The translations under genes and the position numbers were made by a program. 64,000 bases of DNA from Peribacillus muralis (GTDB lineage Bacteria; Bacillota; Bacilli; Bacillales; DSM-1321), in the NCBI RefSeq assembly GCF_001645685.2, contig NZ_CP017080.1, forward strand, positions 1,726,001 to 1,790,000, written 5' to 3'. Positions 45,405 through 54,744 of the stretch are shown piece after piece (within the stretch, counting starts at the first letter, position 1; each line of letters opens with the position of its first letter). Below the pieces are notes generated by a model, which was given only the letters and a program-made list of their open reading frames with translations, was not told the DNA's origin and made no database searches.

Positions 45405-46568
45405 ATGACCATTAAAGGAAGGGCCTATATTGCAGGCGCATTTGAACATCCAATACGCAAAGCTCCTGACATGTCTGTTTCTACCATACATGCTGAATGT
45501 GCTAGAGGCGCATTGGCTGACGCTGGACTTTCATTTGCAGATGTCGATGGCTATTTTTGTGCGGGTGACGCACCTGGAGGCGTTCAATCTATGGTTGATT
45601 ATCTAGGTCTCGACGTCCGGCATGTAGATGGGACAGATACAGGTGGTTCTTCTTATATTGCTCACGTTTCACATGCCGCACAGGCAATAATATCAGGTGC
45701 ATGTAATGTTGCCTTGATCACCATGGGAGGTCGACCCCGCTCAGAAGGCAGAAGCGGCGTTAAACAAAAGATGGTTGGAGCGAATGTTCCTGATTCACCT
45801 TTTGAATTTCCTTATGGTCCAACAGCTGTAAATGAGTATGCAATGGCCACAATGCGCCACATGTACGAATATGGTACAACGAGTGAACAGCTTGCATGGG
45901 TAAAAGTTGCGGCTTCACATCATGCCAGTTTCAACCCAGATGCACTGCTGCGTGATGTAGTAACGGTAGATGATGTGCTTTCTTCTCCGATGATTGCCGA
46001 TCCATTGCATCGTTTGGATTGCTGTGTAGTTAGTGATGGTGGCGGTGCTATCGTAGTGGTGAGTCCTGAAATCGCCAAAAGTCTCAAACGCCCACTTATC
46101 CGAGTGATGGGAGCTGGAGAATCAATCAAGGGACTTTTGGGGGGCAAAGCAGACATAACTTATAGTGGTGGTGTTTGGTCTGGGGCAGCAGCTTTTGCGG
46201 AGGCTGGAGTAAAGCCACAAGATATTAAGTATGCCTCAATCTATGATAGCTTTACCATCACGGTGTTGATGCAGCTTGAGGATTTAGGTTTCTGCAATAA
46301 GGGCGAAGGCGGTAAGTTTGTTGCCGATGGGAACCTAATTTCTGGGGTTGGCAAACTCCCAATCAATACAGATGGTGGGGGGCTGAATAACAATCACCCA
46401 TCGAGTCGGGGCGGTATGGTTAAACTGATAGAAGCTGTACGCCAACTCCGTGGAGAAGCACATCCAAAGGTCCAAGTAAGCAATTGTGATCTTGCATTGG
46501 TTCATGGTACTGGTGGCGGTCTCGCAAGTCGACATGGCAGTGCAACATTGATTTTGGAAAGGGTGTAG
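45405..46568 (+). CDS. Thiolase-like (SCP-x/Ltp2-type) protein without the usual nucleophilic Cys
   Basis: A 387-residue thiolase-superfamily protein of the lipid-transfer/SCP-x group. Where thiolases have the acylated Cys (about residue 78-82) this protein reads GTDTGGSSY, with no Cys. The late catalytic region keeps the YDSFTITVLMQLEDLGFC block and a VHGTGGGLASRHG end. This pattern, with a DUF35 gene next door, resembles steroid side-chain aldolases Ltp2/ChsH2 rather than true thiolases. ATG 45405 follows GGAGG; the frame is open to 45354 without support. The likely role is retro-aldol C-C cleavage of an acyl-CoA, an inference. Confidence 0.82.
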   Translation: MTIKGRAYIAGAFEHPIRKAPDMSVSTIHAECARGALADAGLSFADVDGYFCAGDAPGGVQSMVDYLGLDVRHVDGTDTGGSSYIAHVSHAAQAIISGACNVALITMGGRPRSEGRSGVKQKMVGANVPDSPFEFPYGPTAVNEYAMATMRHMYEYGTTSEQLAWVKVAASHHASFNPDALLRDVVTVDDVLSSPMIADPLHRLDCCVVSDGGGAIVVVSPEIAKSLKRPLIRVMGAGESIKGLLGGKADITYSGGVWSGAAAFAEAGVKPQDIKYASIYDSFTITVLMQLEDLGFCNKGEGGKFVADGNLISGVGKLPINTDGGGLNNNHPSSRGGMVKLIEAVRQLRGEAHPKVQVSNCDLALVHGTGGGLASRHGSATLILERV

Positions 46569-46571
46569 TTA

Positions 46572-46979
46572 ATGGGGGCTTATGAATCAAGAAAGTTGGC
46601 AATCCCAGAAACTCATCCAGAACACGAAGAGTATTGGGAGGCAGCTGCAGAAGGAAATTTAATTCTTAAACACTGTGATTCTTGCGGTGAATATCATTAT
46701 TATCCACGTGAGCTGTGCCCGTTTTGCAAAAGCGATAAAACGACATGGAAAGGAGCGAAAGGAACGGGAACCATTTACACATATAGTGTAATGCGAAAAG
46801 GGGGCCAATATGCGATCGCCTTTGTCACACTTGATGAAGGTCCAAGGATGATGACGAATATCGTCGACTGTGATCTGAATGGACTTCACATTGACCAACG
46901 GGTGAAAGTGGTATTCAAGCAAAGCGGCAATCAAGATAACCCTGGTCCGTTTGTACCGTGCTTCACTCCTATCCTCTAA
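46572..46979 (+). CDS. DUF35 zinc-ribbon/OB-fold partner of the thiolase-like protein
   Basis: A 135-residue DUF35 protein. The N-terminal zinc ribbon has C35, C38, C49 and C52 (HCDSCGE and LCPFCKS), followed by an OB-fold with GTGTIYTYSVMRKG and FVTLDEGPRMMTNIVD. DUF35 proteins bind acyl-CoA and complex with thiolase-superfamily enzymes such as Ltp2 or HMG-CoA synthase. It starts four bases after the thiolase-like gene, supporting a two-protein complex. Confidence 0.88.
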   Translation: MGAYESRKLAIPETHPEHEEYWEAAAEGNLILKHCDSCGEYHYYPRELCPFCKSDKTTWKGAKGTGTIYTYSVMRKGGQYAIAFVTLDEGPRMMTNIVDCDLNGLHIDQRVKVVFKQSGNQDNPGPFVPCFTPIL

Positions 46980-47088
46980 GACTACAAAACGATAACTGGA
47001 CCTTCATACTTAATTTAATTGCCTATAATTAACATGTTTAACGATTCAAAACATACTCGGAAGGACTTAGAAGAGGAGAGAAATTAAG

Positions 47089-48819
47089 ATGATTATCACT
47101 AAGGATGCACGCATGCAAATGCGTGACGGAGTGCACATCTCTGCAGATATATACCGTCCAGAAAGCATAGGAAAAGTACCGGCTTTGCTGGCGCTTAGTC
47201 CATACGGAAAAGAATTGCAAGCGCAGGCGTTAACTTTACCTCCACAAGCGCGCCCAAGCCATCTTTGGAACGGAGCAATTGAAGCAGGGGATATTCGTGA
47301 AGTGGTATCACGAGGGTATGCCCATATTATTGCAGACGTTCGTGGTACAGGTGCCTCGGAAGGTCAGATGTGCGGTAACTATAACTCTGGCGGTCATGGT
47401 GATGGCAAAGACATTTATGACATCGTGGAATGGTTGGCAGAACAAGATTGGTGCGATGGCAACATTGGAATGATTGGAATTTCATACTTTGCATCTGTTC
47501 AAATTCTAGGTGCAGCAGAGCAACCGCCGCACTTAAAGGCGATCTTTGCAAACGGTGGTCACTTCGATCTTTATGAACTTTGTTATCATGGCGGAATCAT
47601 GTGGCTAATGCCGCGTGCTTCTCGTGAAGGACGCGGGGGCGATAGCGGAAACGCATTCACTAACGTAGCGAGTAAGAGTTCAAAAGTATTCACTCAGGAT
47701 GAGCTAGAACGAATGACGCAAGACCGCTTACGTGATCCGGATATTTCGCATTGGTCGGATTTCGTTCACCTGCTTCATTATCAAGACCGTCATGAATTAT
47801 GGATGGATTATTTATTAAATCCACTAGATGGCGAGTTTTGGAAAGCTAATTCTGCTATAGAAGTAGCACATAAAATAACAATTCCAACTTACTTTCAAGC
47901 GAAATGGGGCCGTGGCTGGAACGTTGAAGGTACACTCGAATGCTTCGAAAAAGTATCTGGAATAAAGAAGCTTGATATTCAAGCGCTGCCTCCAATGCTG
48001 GAGCGTCCGTTCCACGAATGCCATGACGATATGTTCCGGTGGTATGATTACTGGTTAAAAGGAATTGATACAGGTATTATGGAGGAGCCGGCTGTACAGT
48101 TTTCAGTAGAAGGTTCTTACAAATGGCGCGGTGAAAACGAATGGCCATTGCCATTTGAAGAAAAGAAGCAGTTCTACTTACGTCCTCGTCATAAAATTAG
48201 CGACAAACCAGAGCCATTGACTTCTGAATATGCACATCCTGATGGCTTCTACCAAGCGCCATTAACAGTAACAACAATATCTGAAAAAATTAAATGGACT
48301 AGTGATAGATTCCAAGAACCAGTTGAAATGACAGGGACAGGTGCTTTATACGTACATGTGGAAATCGATACGGATGATACGAACTTTATCGCAAAGCTTT
48401 ACGATGTAAGCCCAAGCGGAAAACGCACCATGATGACATCAGGCTATTTAAAAGCATCCCATCGGGAATTGGACGTGGCAAAATCGAAATTTGGCGAGCC
48501 ATGGCACCCTCATGACCGAACGGTCCCAGTAGAACCTGGTGAAATTATCGAGTACGCGATTCGTTTATATCCATTCTCCTTCTTAATCAAGCCAGGTCAT
48601 CGCATTGAATTGGAACTTGCCTGTAACGAACCGCTAGATGGGGAAGATGCAAAATTGTTGCCGCCGGATAGCTATCACTTACCCAGTGGTCGTGCAACAA
48701 CGCATAAAATCTATCGAGATAATGACCACCATTCTCGTCTAGTATTGCCAGTCATTCCAAATGAGTTAAATGTTTTGAACAAGCCTAACAACGTACTGTA
48801 TGGGAAAGCAAATAAGTAA
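47089..48819 (+). CDS. CocE/NonD-type serine acyl esterase
   Basis: A 576-residue alpha/beta hydrolase of the X-Pro dipeptidyl-peptidase S15/CocE family, which hydrolyses esters or amides of bulky acyl groups. The nucleophile elbow GISYF places the Ser at residue 132; VRGTGASEGQ is the oxyanion-side motif typical of the family; RPFHECHDDMFRWYDYWLKG marks the end of the catalytic domain, followed by a C-terminal jelly-roll beta domain (from about 340). No signal peptide is visible, so it acts in the cytoplasm. AGGAGAG precedes the ATG. Confidence 0.87.
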   Translation: MIITKDARMQMRDGVHISADIYRPESIGKVPALLALSPYGKELQAQALTLPPQARPSHLWNGAIEAGDIREVVSRGYAHIIADVRGTGASEGQMCGNYNSGGHGDGKDIYDIVEWLAEQDWCDGNIGMIGISYFASVQILGAAEQPPHLKAIFANGGHFDLYELCYHGGIMWLMPRASREGRGGDSGNAFTNVASKSSKVFTQDELERMTQDRLRDPDISHWSDFVHLLHYQDRHELWMDYLLNPLDGEFWKANSAIEVAHKITIPTYFQAKWGRGWNVEGTLECFEKVSGIKKLDIQALPPMLERPFHECHDDMFRWYDYWLKGIDTGIMEEPAVQFSVEGSYKWRGENEWPLPFEEKKQFYLRPRHKISDKPEPLTSEYAHPDGFYQAPLTVTTISEKIKWTSDRFQEPVEMTGTGALYVHVEIDTDDTNFIAKLYDVSPSGKRTMMTSGYLKASHRELDVAKSKFGEPWHPHDRTVPVEPGEIIEYAIRLYPFSFLIKPGHRIELELACNEPLDGEDAKLLPPDSYHLPSGRATTHKIYRDNDHHSRLVLPVIPNELNVLNKPNNVLYGKANK

Positions 48820-48898
48820 AATAAGTGAAGCATTTGGCTGCTCCCCATTCCTAGCAAGAAGGGGGTGTGGTCACAATATGATTAGAGGAGTGAACAGC

Positions 48899-49849
48899 AT
48901 GACTTCAGTACGCATTATTCCGATTGAATGCAAATTTGGTTCAACCTCTGCGTATGTCTATTATATCGACGCGCCTGAGCCAGCTCTTATCGATACTGGA
49001 ATTGCCTCATCGGCTTCTTGTGAAATCGAAACAGTTCTTGCCGAGCATGGTTTACGGATCGAAGATATACGCTGGATTCTCCTTACCCACGGACATGTTG
49101 ATCATTTAGGCGGTGCCAGCAAGATTTGGGAGAAAACCGGTGGCCGTGCAGAAGTTGTGATTTCAAAGAAGGAAGCCTATTTACTTCGTGATCGCGCAAA
49201 ACACCTTACTGATTATACTGGGCTGCAAGGTAAATATTTGGACCATGAAATCCAGAAGAAGCATGCGGCGATTTTGATGAATGATATCGGAGGAGATTTG
49301 GAACCAACCTTAGAAGTCGTTGATGGCGATAAGATTTCACTAGGCGGTGAAGTTTCGATAACGGTAGTGGAAACGCCAGGACACTCTATCGGATCTGTGA
49401 CTTTTGTCCTTGATGGATTGGAATGGGCGTTTGCAGCTGACGCTGTACAAATATACGGAGGGGCGCAGAGCGGCATTCCTACAATTGAACACCCTGCTTT
49501 ATATCGAAAAAGTTTACAGCATCTTCTTGAGAATGTGCGTCCGAACCGCTTGTACTTAGGACATAAATTCCGGGACGGTAAAGGAAAGGTACTTAGTCCG
49601 CAAATTGACGAAGATGAGGTTACGGCTGTTCTTCAAGCGAGTCTTGAAATGGATGCGAAGTTAGCTCTTGTTGTCAGTCGGCATATGACAGAAAATGAAG
49701 CGTCCTATGACAATGTTGGCATATATGGACCATTCCGATCGATTGCGGCTGAATTGAACTATACAGGCAATCCAAATCATCTGCCTTGTGCTTTCTTTGT
49801 AACGCTTAATGGATATCAAGAAGAACTGATTGGTACTCATAATAAATGA
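48899..49849 (+). CDS. Metallo-beta-lactamase-fold hydrolase
   Basis: A 316-residue MBL-fold metallohydrolase with the signature THGHVDHLGG (H64, H66, D68, H69), a later TPGHSIGSVTF His and FAADAVQIYG Asp, and a C-terminal helical part. Relatives include lactonases and thioesterases of the glyoxalase II group. I take ATG 48899 behind GAGGAGTG; the open frame runs back to 48800, overlapping the esterase, without support. With the lactonase and esterase it gives this operon three distinct hydrolase folds. Confidence 0.85.
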   Translation: MTSVRIIPIECKFGSTSAYVYYIDAPEPALIDTGIASSASCEIETVLAEHGLRIEDIRWILLTHGHVDHLGGASKIWEKTGGRAEVVISKKEAYLLRDRAKHLTDYTGLQGKYLDHEIQKKHAAILMNDIGGDLEPTLEVVDGDKISLGGEVSITVVETPGHSIGSVTFVLDGLEWAFAADAVQIYGGAQSGIPTIEHPALYRKSLQHLLENVRPNRLYLGHKFRDGKGKVLSPQIDEDEVTAVLQASLEMDAKLALVVSRHMTENEASYDNVGIYGPFRSIAAELNYTGNPNHLPCAFFVTLNGYQEELIGTHNK

Positions 49850-49865
49850 AAGGAGGAATACCGAG

Positions 49866-50561
49866 ATGATTCAAAAGAAGTACGAAAGTGCAGCTAAAGC
49901 TGTTGCTGATATGAAAGATGGAGCAACATTACTCGTTGGCGGGTTTGGCGGAAGCGGGCTGCCATCGCACCTTGTTAGTGCCCTTACGGAGCGAGGGGCG
50001 AATGACTTGACAGTCGTATCCAATAATATCGGCGCAGTCAGTGACGGTGTTGCTGCACTTATCAGCAATAACCAAGTGCGAAAGATAATTTGCTCTTTTC
50101 CTGTTGGGCCGCATGCCCACGAACTGATCCAGCGTATAGAAGAAGGGCGGATTGAATTAGAAATAGTTCCTCAAGGAACATTAGCGGAGCGTATCCGTGC
50201 CGGGGGAGCAGGTGTACCAGCTTTTTATACCCCAACGGCTGCTCACACAGAACTAGGAGAAGGCAAGGAAACGCGTATATTCAATGAGAGGTTACATCTC
50301 TTAGAGCATGCAATAAAAGGTGATTACGCTTTTATCAAGGCACAGCGGGCAGACCGCTGGGGTAATCTTGTTTATAATAAGACGCAGCGTAACTTCAATC
50401 CGGTAATGGCAACCGCTGCACGGATTACAATCGCTGAGGTAGATGAAATCGTGGAAGTTGGAGAAATAGATCCTGAAACAATCGTAACACCGAGCGTATA
50501 CGTACATCGGTTAGTAAAACTAAAGGCGCAAAGTGAAGGGAGAGTTTTAGTGAATGAGTAA
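49866..50561 (+). CDS. 3-oxoacid CoA-transferase family, subunit A
   Basis: A 231-residue alpha subunit of a family I CoA-transferase (succinyl-CoA:3-oxoacid, 3-oxoadipate or related). The glycine-rich LVGGFGGSGLPSHLVSAL opening, NNIGAVSDG and SFPVGPHAHELIQR are typical. ATG 49866 follows AGGAGG at good spacing; the frame is open back to 49830 but that overlaps the previous gene. It overlaps subunit B by eight bases. It would activate a carboxylic acid by transferring CoA from succinyl- or acetyl-CoA, feeding the thiolase-like enzyme. Confidence 0.9.
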   Translation: MIQKKYESAAKAVADMKDGATLLVGGFGGSGLPSHLVSALTERGANDLTVVSNNIGAVSDGVAALISNNQVRKIICSFPVGPHAHELIQRIEEGRIELEIVPQGTLAERIRAGGAGVPAFYTPTAAHTELGEGKETRIFNERLHLLEHAIKGDYAFIKAQRADRWGNLVYNKTQRNFNPVMATAARITIAEVDEIVEVGEIDPETIVTPSVYVHRLVKLKAQSEGRVLVNE

Positions 50562-51243
50562 TGAACAACTGGGGGTAGGATGGACAAAGATGGAGCTAGC
50601 TTCTCGAGTGGCGCTTGACCTGGAAGATGGATGGTTCGTTAATCTTGGCATCGGACTCCCGACTCTTGTCGCTGAAGTGATCCCTAAAGATCGGGAAATC
50701 ATCCTTCATAGTGAAAATGGACTGCTGGGGCTAGGTCCAAAGCCAGAACCAGGTGAAGAGGATATGGACCTTGTGAATGCTGGTAAGGAACCTATTACAT
50801 TAAAGCCTGGTGGCAGCTTCTTTTCACAATCAGAATCTTTTGCGATGATTCGCGGCGGACATCTTGATGCAGCGGTGCTTGGTGCATTCCAAGTTTCGAT
50901 GTACGGTGATCTTGCCAGTTGGAAATTGCCTGATGCTACCCTTGGCCGTGTTGGCGGCGCCATGGATTTGACCGTTGGCAGTAAGCGTGTCTTTCTTTGT
51001 ATGCAGCATACGAGTAAGGGAGTGCCGAAGATAGTGGAGGAATGTACTTACCCACTGACTGCATCACGATGTGTAAATCGTATCTATACAAACCTTGCGG
51101 TGATATACGTGACTGACGATGGCCTTGTCGTTCATGAACTCGCCCCAGGCGTTACGTTCGAATATCTACAGGCATGTACTGCTGCTCCGCTTAAGATTCG
51201 TGCGTCAAATAATGTGAAAGCTAATACTCTGGAGGTGCAGTAA
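50554..51243 (+). CDS. 3-oxoacid CoA-transferase family, subunit B
   Basis: The 229-residue beta subunit partner. The catalytic Glu that carries the CoA thioester is E54 in the motif HSENGLLGLG; NLGIGLPTLVAEV and GGHLDAAVLGAFQVS are further family motifs. Its start overlaps subunit A, and its stop TAA shares one base with the next ATG, so subunits and regulator are translated as one coupled unit. Confidence 0.9.
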   Translation: MSNEQLGVGWTKMELASRVALDLEDGWFVNLGIGLPTLVAEVIPKDREIILHSENGLLGLGPKPEPGEEDMDLVNAGKEPITLKPGGSFFSQSESFAMIRGGHLDAAVLGAFQVSMYGDLASWKLPDATLGRVGGAMDLTVGSKRVFLCMQHTSKGVPKIVEECTYPLTASRCVNRIYTNLAVIYVTDDGLVVHELAPGVTFEYLQACTAAPLKIRASNNVKANTLEVQ

Positions 51244-51989
51244 TGATAAAAAAATACACCATTGATCGCAGTTCATCGGTGCCCATTTATAAACAAATCA
51301 AGGAAATCCTCATTAAGGAACTTCAGGCAGCCGAAGGGGCAACTGGGCGACCGTTCAGTACAGAGCAGGAGCTGGTTCAACGTTTTCATGTAAGCCGTGC
51401 TCCTGTTCGTCAAGCATTGAAGGAACTTGCCAATGAGGGGTACGTTTACCGGGAGCGGGCGAAAGGAACCTTTCCTGTTCAGGCACTTCCCGTTCGTCCT
51501 CCAGGTCTCGAGTTAGGAGGATTGGTCGGCTTCCTTCGCGATCAAGGATTAGATTGTACTTCAAAAATATTAAGTGTGGATCATGTGTTACCCACAGAGA
51601 AGTTGTGCGTAATCCTTAATCTTGAGCCGAGTGATAAAGTCTTGAGGACTTCTCGTTTAATCTTGCTCAAAGGGAAACCGCTAGTATGGACACAGACGTA
51701 TCTTGTAGTCGCGGAGGATTTCCTGCCAGATGCACTGGAACTCGAGGAGGCTGAAAGTGTTTTCGTGCTTCTTGAGAGAGAACAGGGCATTTACATCTCC
51801 CGGGGTGACCACCTGATTTGTGCGTCAGGAGCGAGTGGTATGGAAGCAGAGATATTAGGCATTAACAATGGCGACCCGACTCTTATAATCGAGACGAAGC
51901 TGTACTCAAGAAATGATCGCCTCATAGGCTGGAGAAGGGCAGTCCATATAGCTGACGATTATAAGTTTTCTTTCACAGTGAACCGGTAA
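51243..51989 (+). CDS. GntR-family (HutC/UTRA-type) regulator of the operon
   Basis: A 248-residue regulator with an N-terminal winged helix (PIYKQIKEILIKELQ, FSTEQELVQRFHVSRAPVRQ, ALKELANEGYVYRERAKG) and a C-terminal UTRA effector domain. It is the last gene of the 43238-51989 operon, coupled to the CoA-transferase by a one-base overlap, so it probably autoregulates the operon in response to a pathway metabolite. The inverted repeat at 42870-42943 is a candidate site. Confidence 0.87.
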   Translation: MIKKYTIDRSSSVPIYKQIKEILIKELQAAEGATGRPFSTEQELVQRFHVSRAPVRQALKELANEGYVYRERAKGTFPVQALPVRPPGLELGGLVGFLRDQGLDCTSKILSVDHVLPTEKLCVILNLEPSDKVLRTSRLILLKGKPLVWTQTYLVVAEDFLPDALELEEAESVFVLLEREQGIYISRGDHLICASGASGMEAEILGINNGDPTLIIETKLYSRNDRLIGWRRAVHIADDYKFSFTVNR

Positions 51990-52207
51990 GATATTTGGTG
52001 GGAACCACGAAAAAGTCAGGATGGCAGGAACAATCAATGAACCAATTTGTTTGAAAACGTGGGTAGGAAAGGGTGAGAATAAGCTTTCAGGCTGCGGACA
52101 AACTCCATGATTTAAAGGAGAGTTTTGGAGTTTGTCGATCTTTCTTGAAAAGGGAAGGCATGTTGTTATATGAATTGTTTGTACTTTATACGGCAGGGGG
52201 GGTTAGG

Positions 52208-53554
52208 GTGTCTCAAATAAACATTACCGACGTTGTGAATGAAGGAGAATTTAACCGCTTTCATTTAGGGATATTGATTTGCTGCTGCTTGATCATTACT
52301 TTTGATATGTTCGATCTTGTTATATATAGCTCTGTCTTACCTGTCCTGATGGAGGAATGGGCCATATCACCTGTACAAGCAGGTGCCATTGGAAGTTATG
52401 GCTTTCTTGGGATGATGTTGGGTGCTATATTCTTTGGAATTTTGGCTGACAGATTGGGAAGGAAAAATATCCTAATTCTATGCGTGTTTATATTTAGCAT
52501 CTTTACGTTTTTATGTGCGTTTGCACATGGTCCATCCATATTTTCTGTTTTCCGGTTTGTTGCAGGAGTGGGGATAGGCGGTGTTTTACCGAATGTGATT
52601 GCTTTATTAACAGAATATGCACCGAAAAACAAGCAAAACATGATGGTCTCAATGGTGATGTGCTGCTTTTCCGTAGGCGGTATTTTGGCCGCCCTGATAG
52701 GGATCTACGTTATGCCTGTAATAGGTTGGCAAAGGGTATTTTGGGTAGGTGTGATACCTCTTATGCTTATTCCTTACATGGTCAAGCATTTTCATGATTC
52801 TCCCTCAATTCTTTTGATGAAAGGGAGAGTGGACGAACTTCGTTTAGTTCTTTCAAAGGTGAATAATAAGTTCTTGCTTTCCCAGGACATCGAGTTTGAA
52901 GCTATAATAAATGAAAAATCATCTGGCTCTCCTGTCTTGGGTTTGTTTAAAAACGATCGGGCATTAGGTACAGTGATGATATGGATTGCCTTTTTCATGT
53001 GTTTGTTAATGATCAATGGGTTAACTATTTGGCTCCCTAATTTGATGTTCAGTGCCGGCTATGCCCTTGGTTCCTCTTTAAGTTTTGTAATTGTGTTAAA
53101 TATTGGGGCCATTATTGGAACGTTAATACTTGGTAGTCTTGCAGATAAATATGGGGTTAAAAATGTGCTCGTTCCGGTGTTTCTAATGGCGTCCATATGC
53201 TTGATGCTTCTTGGTCTTAAAAATAACATGTTCATATTATATGTGCTGGTTGCCATTACTGGCGCATGCACAATGGGGGCTCAAAACATTTCATATTCCT
53301 TTGTTTCTCACTATTATCCTCCATTAATGCGCTCGACTGCCGTTGGTCTTGCTTCTGGAATTGGAAGGATTGGCGGGATCATTGGTCCAACTTTCGGGGG
53401 AATCCTTGTATCTCTTAATTTATCAGTACAAATGAATTTCATTTCGTTTGCGATTCCAGGCATTGTTGCGGCCATTGCATTTTCATTTGTTCCTTTAAAA
53501 TTTTCAACTCACAGAAAAAATAAAAGAAATGGCATAGGAGGGAAATATTTATGA
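52208..53554 (+). CDS. MFS aromatic acid:H+ symporter (AAHS family)
   Basis: A 448-residue transporter of the BenK/PcaK group. The characteristic DMFDLVIYSSVLPVLMEEW segment in the first helix, GILADRLGRKN loop motif and a second-half GSLADKYGVKN are present, with twelve membrane segments. I choose GTG 52208 behind GGGGGGTTAG because AAHS proteins begin at this point; the open frame back to 52073 adds unrelated residues. It overlaps the next monooxygenase gene by ATGA, so transport and hydroxylation of an aromatic acid are probably paired. It may also serve the gentisate module. Confidence 0.87.
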   Translation: MSQINITDVVNEGEFNRFHLGILICCCLIITFDMFDLVIYSSVLPVLMEEWAISPVQAGAIGSYGFLGMMLGAIFFGILADRLGRKNILILCVFIFSIFTFLCAFAHGPSIFSVFRFVAGVGIGGVLPNVIALLTEYAPKNKQNMMVSMVMCCFSVGGILAALIGIYVMPVIGWQRVFWVGVIPLMLIPYMVKHFHDSPSILLMKGRVDELRLVLSKVNNKFLLSQDIEFEAIINEKSSGSPVLGLFKNDRALGTVMIWIAFFMCLLMINGLTIWLPNLMFSAGYALGSSLSFVIVLNIGAIIGTLILGSLADKYGVKNVLVPVFLMASICLMLLGLKNNMFILYVLVAITGACTMGAQNISYSFVSHYYPPLMRSTAVGLASGIGRIGGIIGPTFGGILVSLNLSVQMNFISFAIPGIVAAIAFSFVPLKFSTHRKNKRNGIGGKYL

Positions 53555-54648
53555 AATCAAAATCGGGATTAAGGATTGCAATTATCGGAGCCGGCATAGG
53601 TGGTTCGTCAGCTGCAGTGGCACTAAAAGCGAAAGGAATTCGTGCAGACGTGTATGAGCAGGCACCTGCCTTAGGAGAGGTTGGTGCAGGTATCGGTATC
53701 CGTCCTCCAACCGTAAACTGCTTCAAAAAATGGGGTTTGTATGAGGATATTGAAAAATTAACTTCACGCAGTGACTTCATGGAAATCATAATGGGAGATG
53801 ACCAAGTATTCATTAAAGAAGCATGGCCGGTGTTGACGGATGATAAATCCGAAGCGTACGCTCGTTTGATTCACCGGGCTGATTTACTGGATACATTAAT
53901 CGCTCATATTCCAGCAGATCAACTTCATTTAAACCATTGTTTAACGGAAATGATTGATCACGGTGACCACGCGGAAGTGAAATTTGCCAATGGCAAAACA
54001 ATTGAAGCGGATATCGTGGTAGCAGCGGATGGGATCCGTTCACCAATTCGGGCACAAGTTTTGGGTCAACATGATCCAGTATATTCTGGTTACCTAGCCC
54101 ACCGTGTACTGGTTTCTAATGATGAAGTGCTTGGCATGTCTTCAGAAGAAAACATCTTACGTATTTTTGTAGACGGTAAGAATTCAGTTTATTTGTTGCC
54201 ATTAGAACACCGTCAGCAAGTTTCTGTTGATATTACTGTTCCTGGAAAGTTCTCCTGGCGTCCAGAAATGACGAAAGAAGAAATCATGAAGAGTATTGAG
54301 GGCTTTGGACCTACCATTCAAAAAATCATTGAAAATATTAAATTGGAAGATATCGTAACACGTCCGTTATGTGATATTGAACCAATGACAACATGGAGCA
54401 CTAAGTGTGTAACATTAATTGGGGATGCTGCTCACGCAATGCTTCACAACCAGGGCCAAGGGGCGAATATGGCCATCCAAGATGCGGATGTTTTAGCAGA
54501 AGAGATTGCTAAAGCGGAAACACCAGCAGAAGCATTGCAAAATTACGAAGAACAACGTAAACCGATTACGAAGCTCTATCAGAATTTGTCCCGACTGTTC
54601 CCAACTGATGAAGCGGAAACCGCATTCCCGGAAAAGGCGCATTTCTAA
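53551..54648 (+). CDS. Group A FAD-dependent aromatic monooxygenase
   Basis: A 365-residue flavoprotein hydroxylase resembling salicylate/6-hydroxynicotinate-type enzymes. It has GAGIGGSSAAVAL for FAD, ADGIRSPIRAQ as the DG motif and GDAAHAMLHNQGQGANMAIQDA as the second FAD site. AGGAGGG precedes the ATG, and the start overlaps the transporter stop. The substrate is unknown; it is distinct from the 3-hydroxybenzoate-type enzyme at 41286, so the region has two aromatic hydroxylases. Confidence 0.86.
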   Translation: MKSKSGLRIAIIGAGIGGSSAAVALKAKGIRADVYEQAPALGEVGAGIGIRPPTVNCFKKWGLYEDIEKLTSRSDFMEIIMGDDQVFIKEAWPVLTDDKSEAYARLIHRADLLDTLIAHIPADQLHLNHCLTEMIDHGDHAEVKFANGKTIEADIVVAADGIRSPIRAQVLGQHDPVYSGYLAHRVLVSNDEVLGMSSEENILRIFVDGKNSVYLLPLEHRQQVSVDITVPGKFSWRPEMTKEEIMKSIEGFGPTIQKIIENIKLEDIVTRPLCDIEPMTTWSTKCVTLIGDAAHAMLHNQGQGANMAIQDADVLAEEIAKAETPAEALQNYEEQRKPITKLYQNLSRLFPTDEAETAFPEKAHF

Positions 54649-54744
54649 AAAATCGAAGGATAGAGTTAGTTGCTGAATTTACAGAATATTAAAATTATTT
54701 TTGGTTTTCATTAGTTATTGAAAAGGAATAAGGAGGTATCACAA

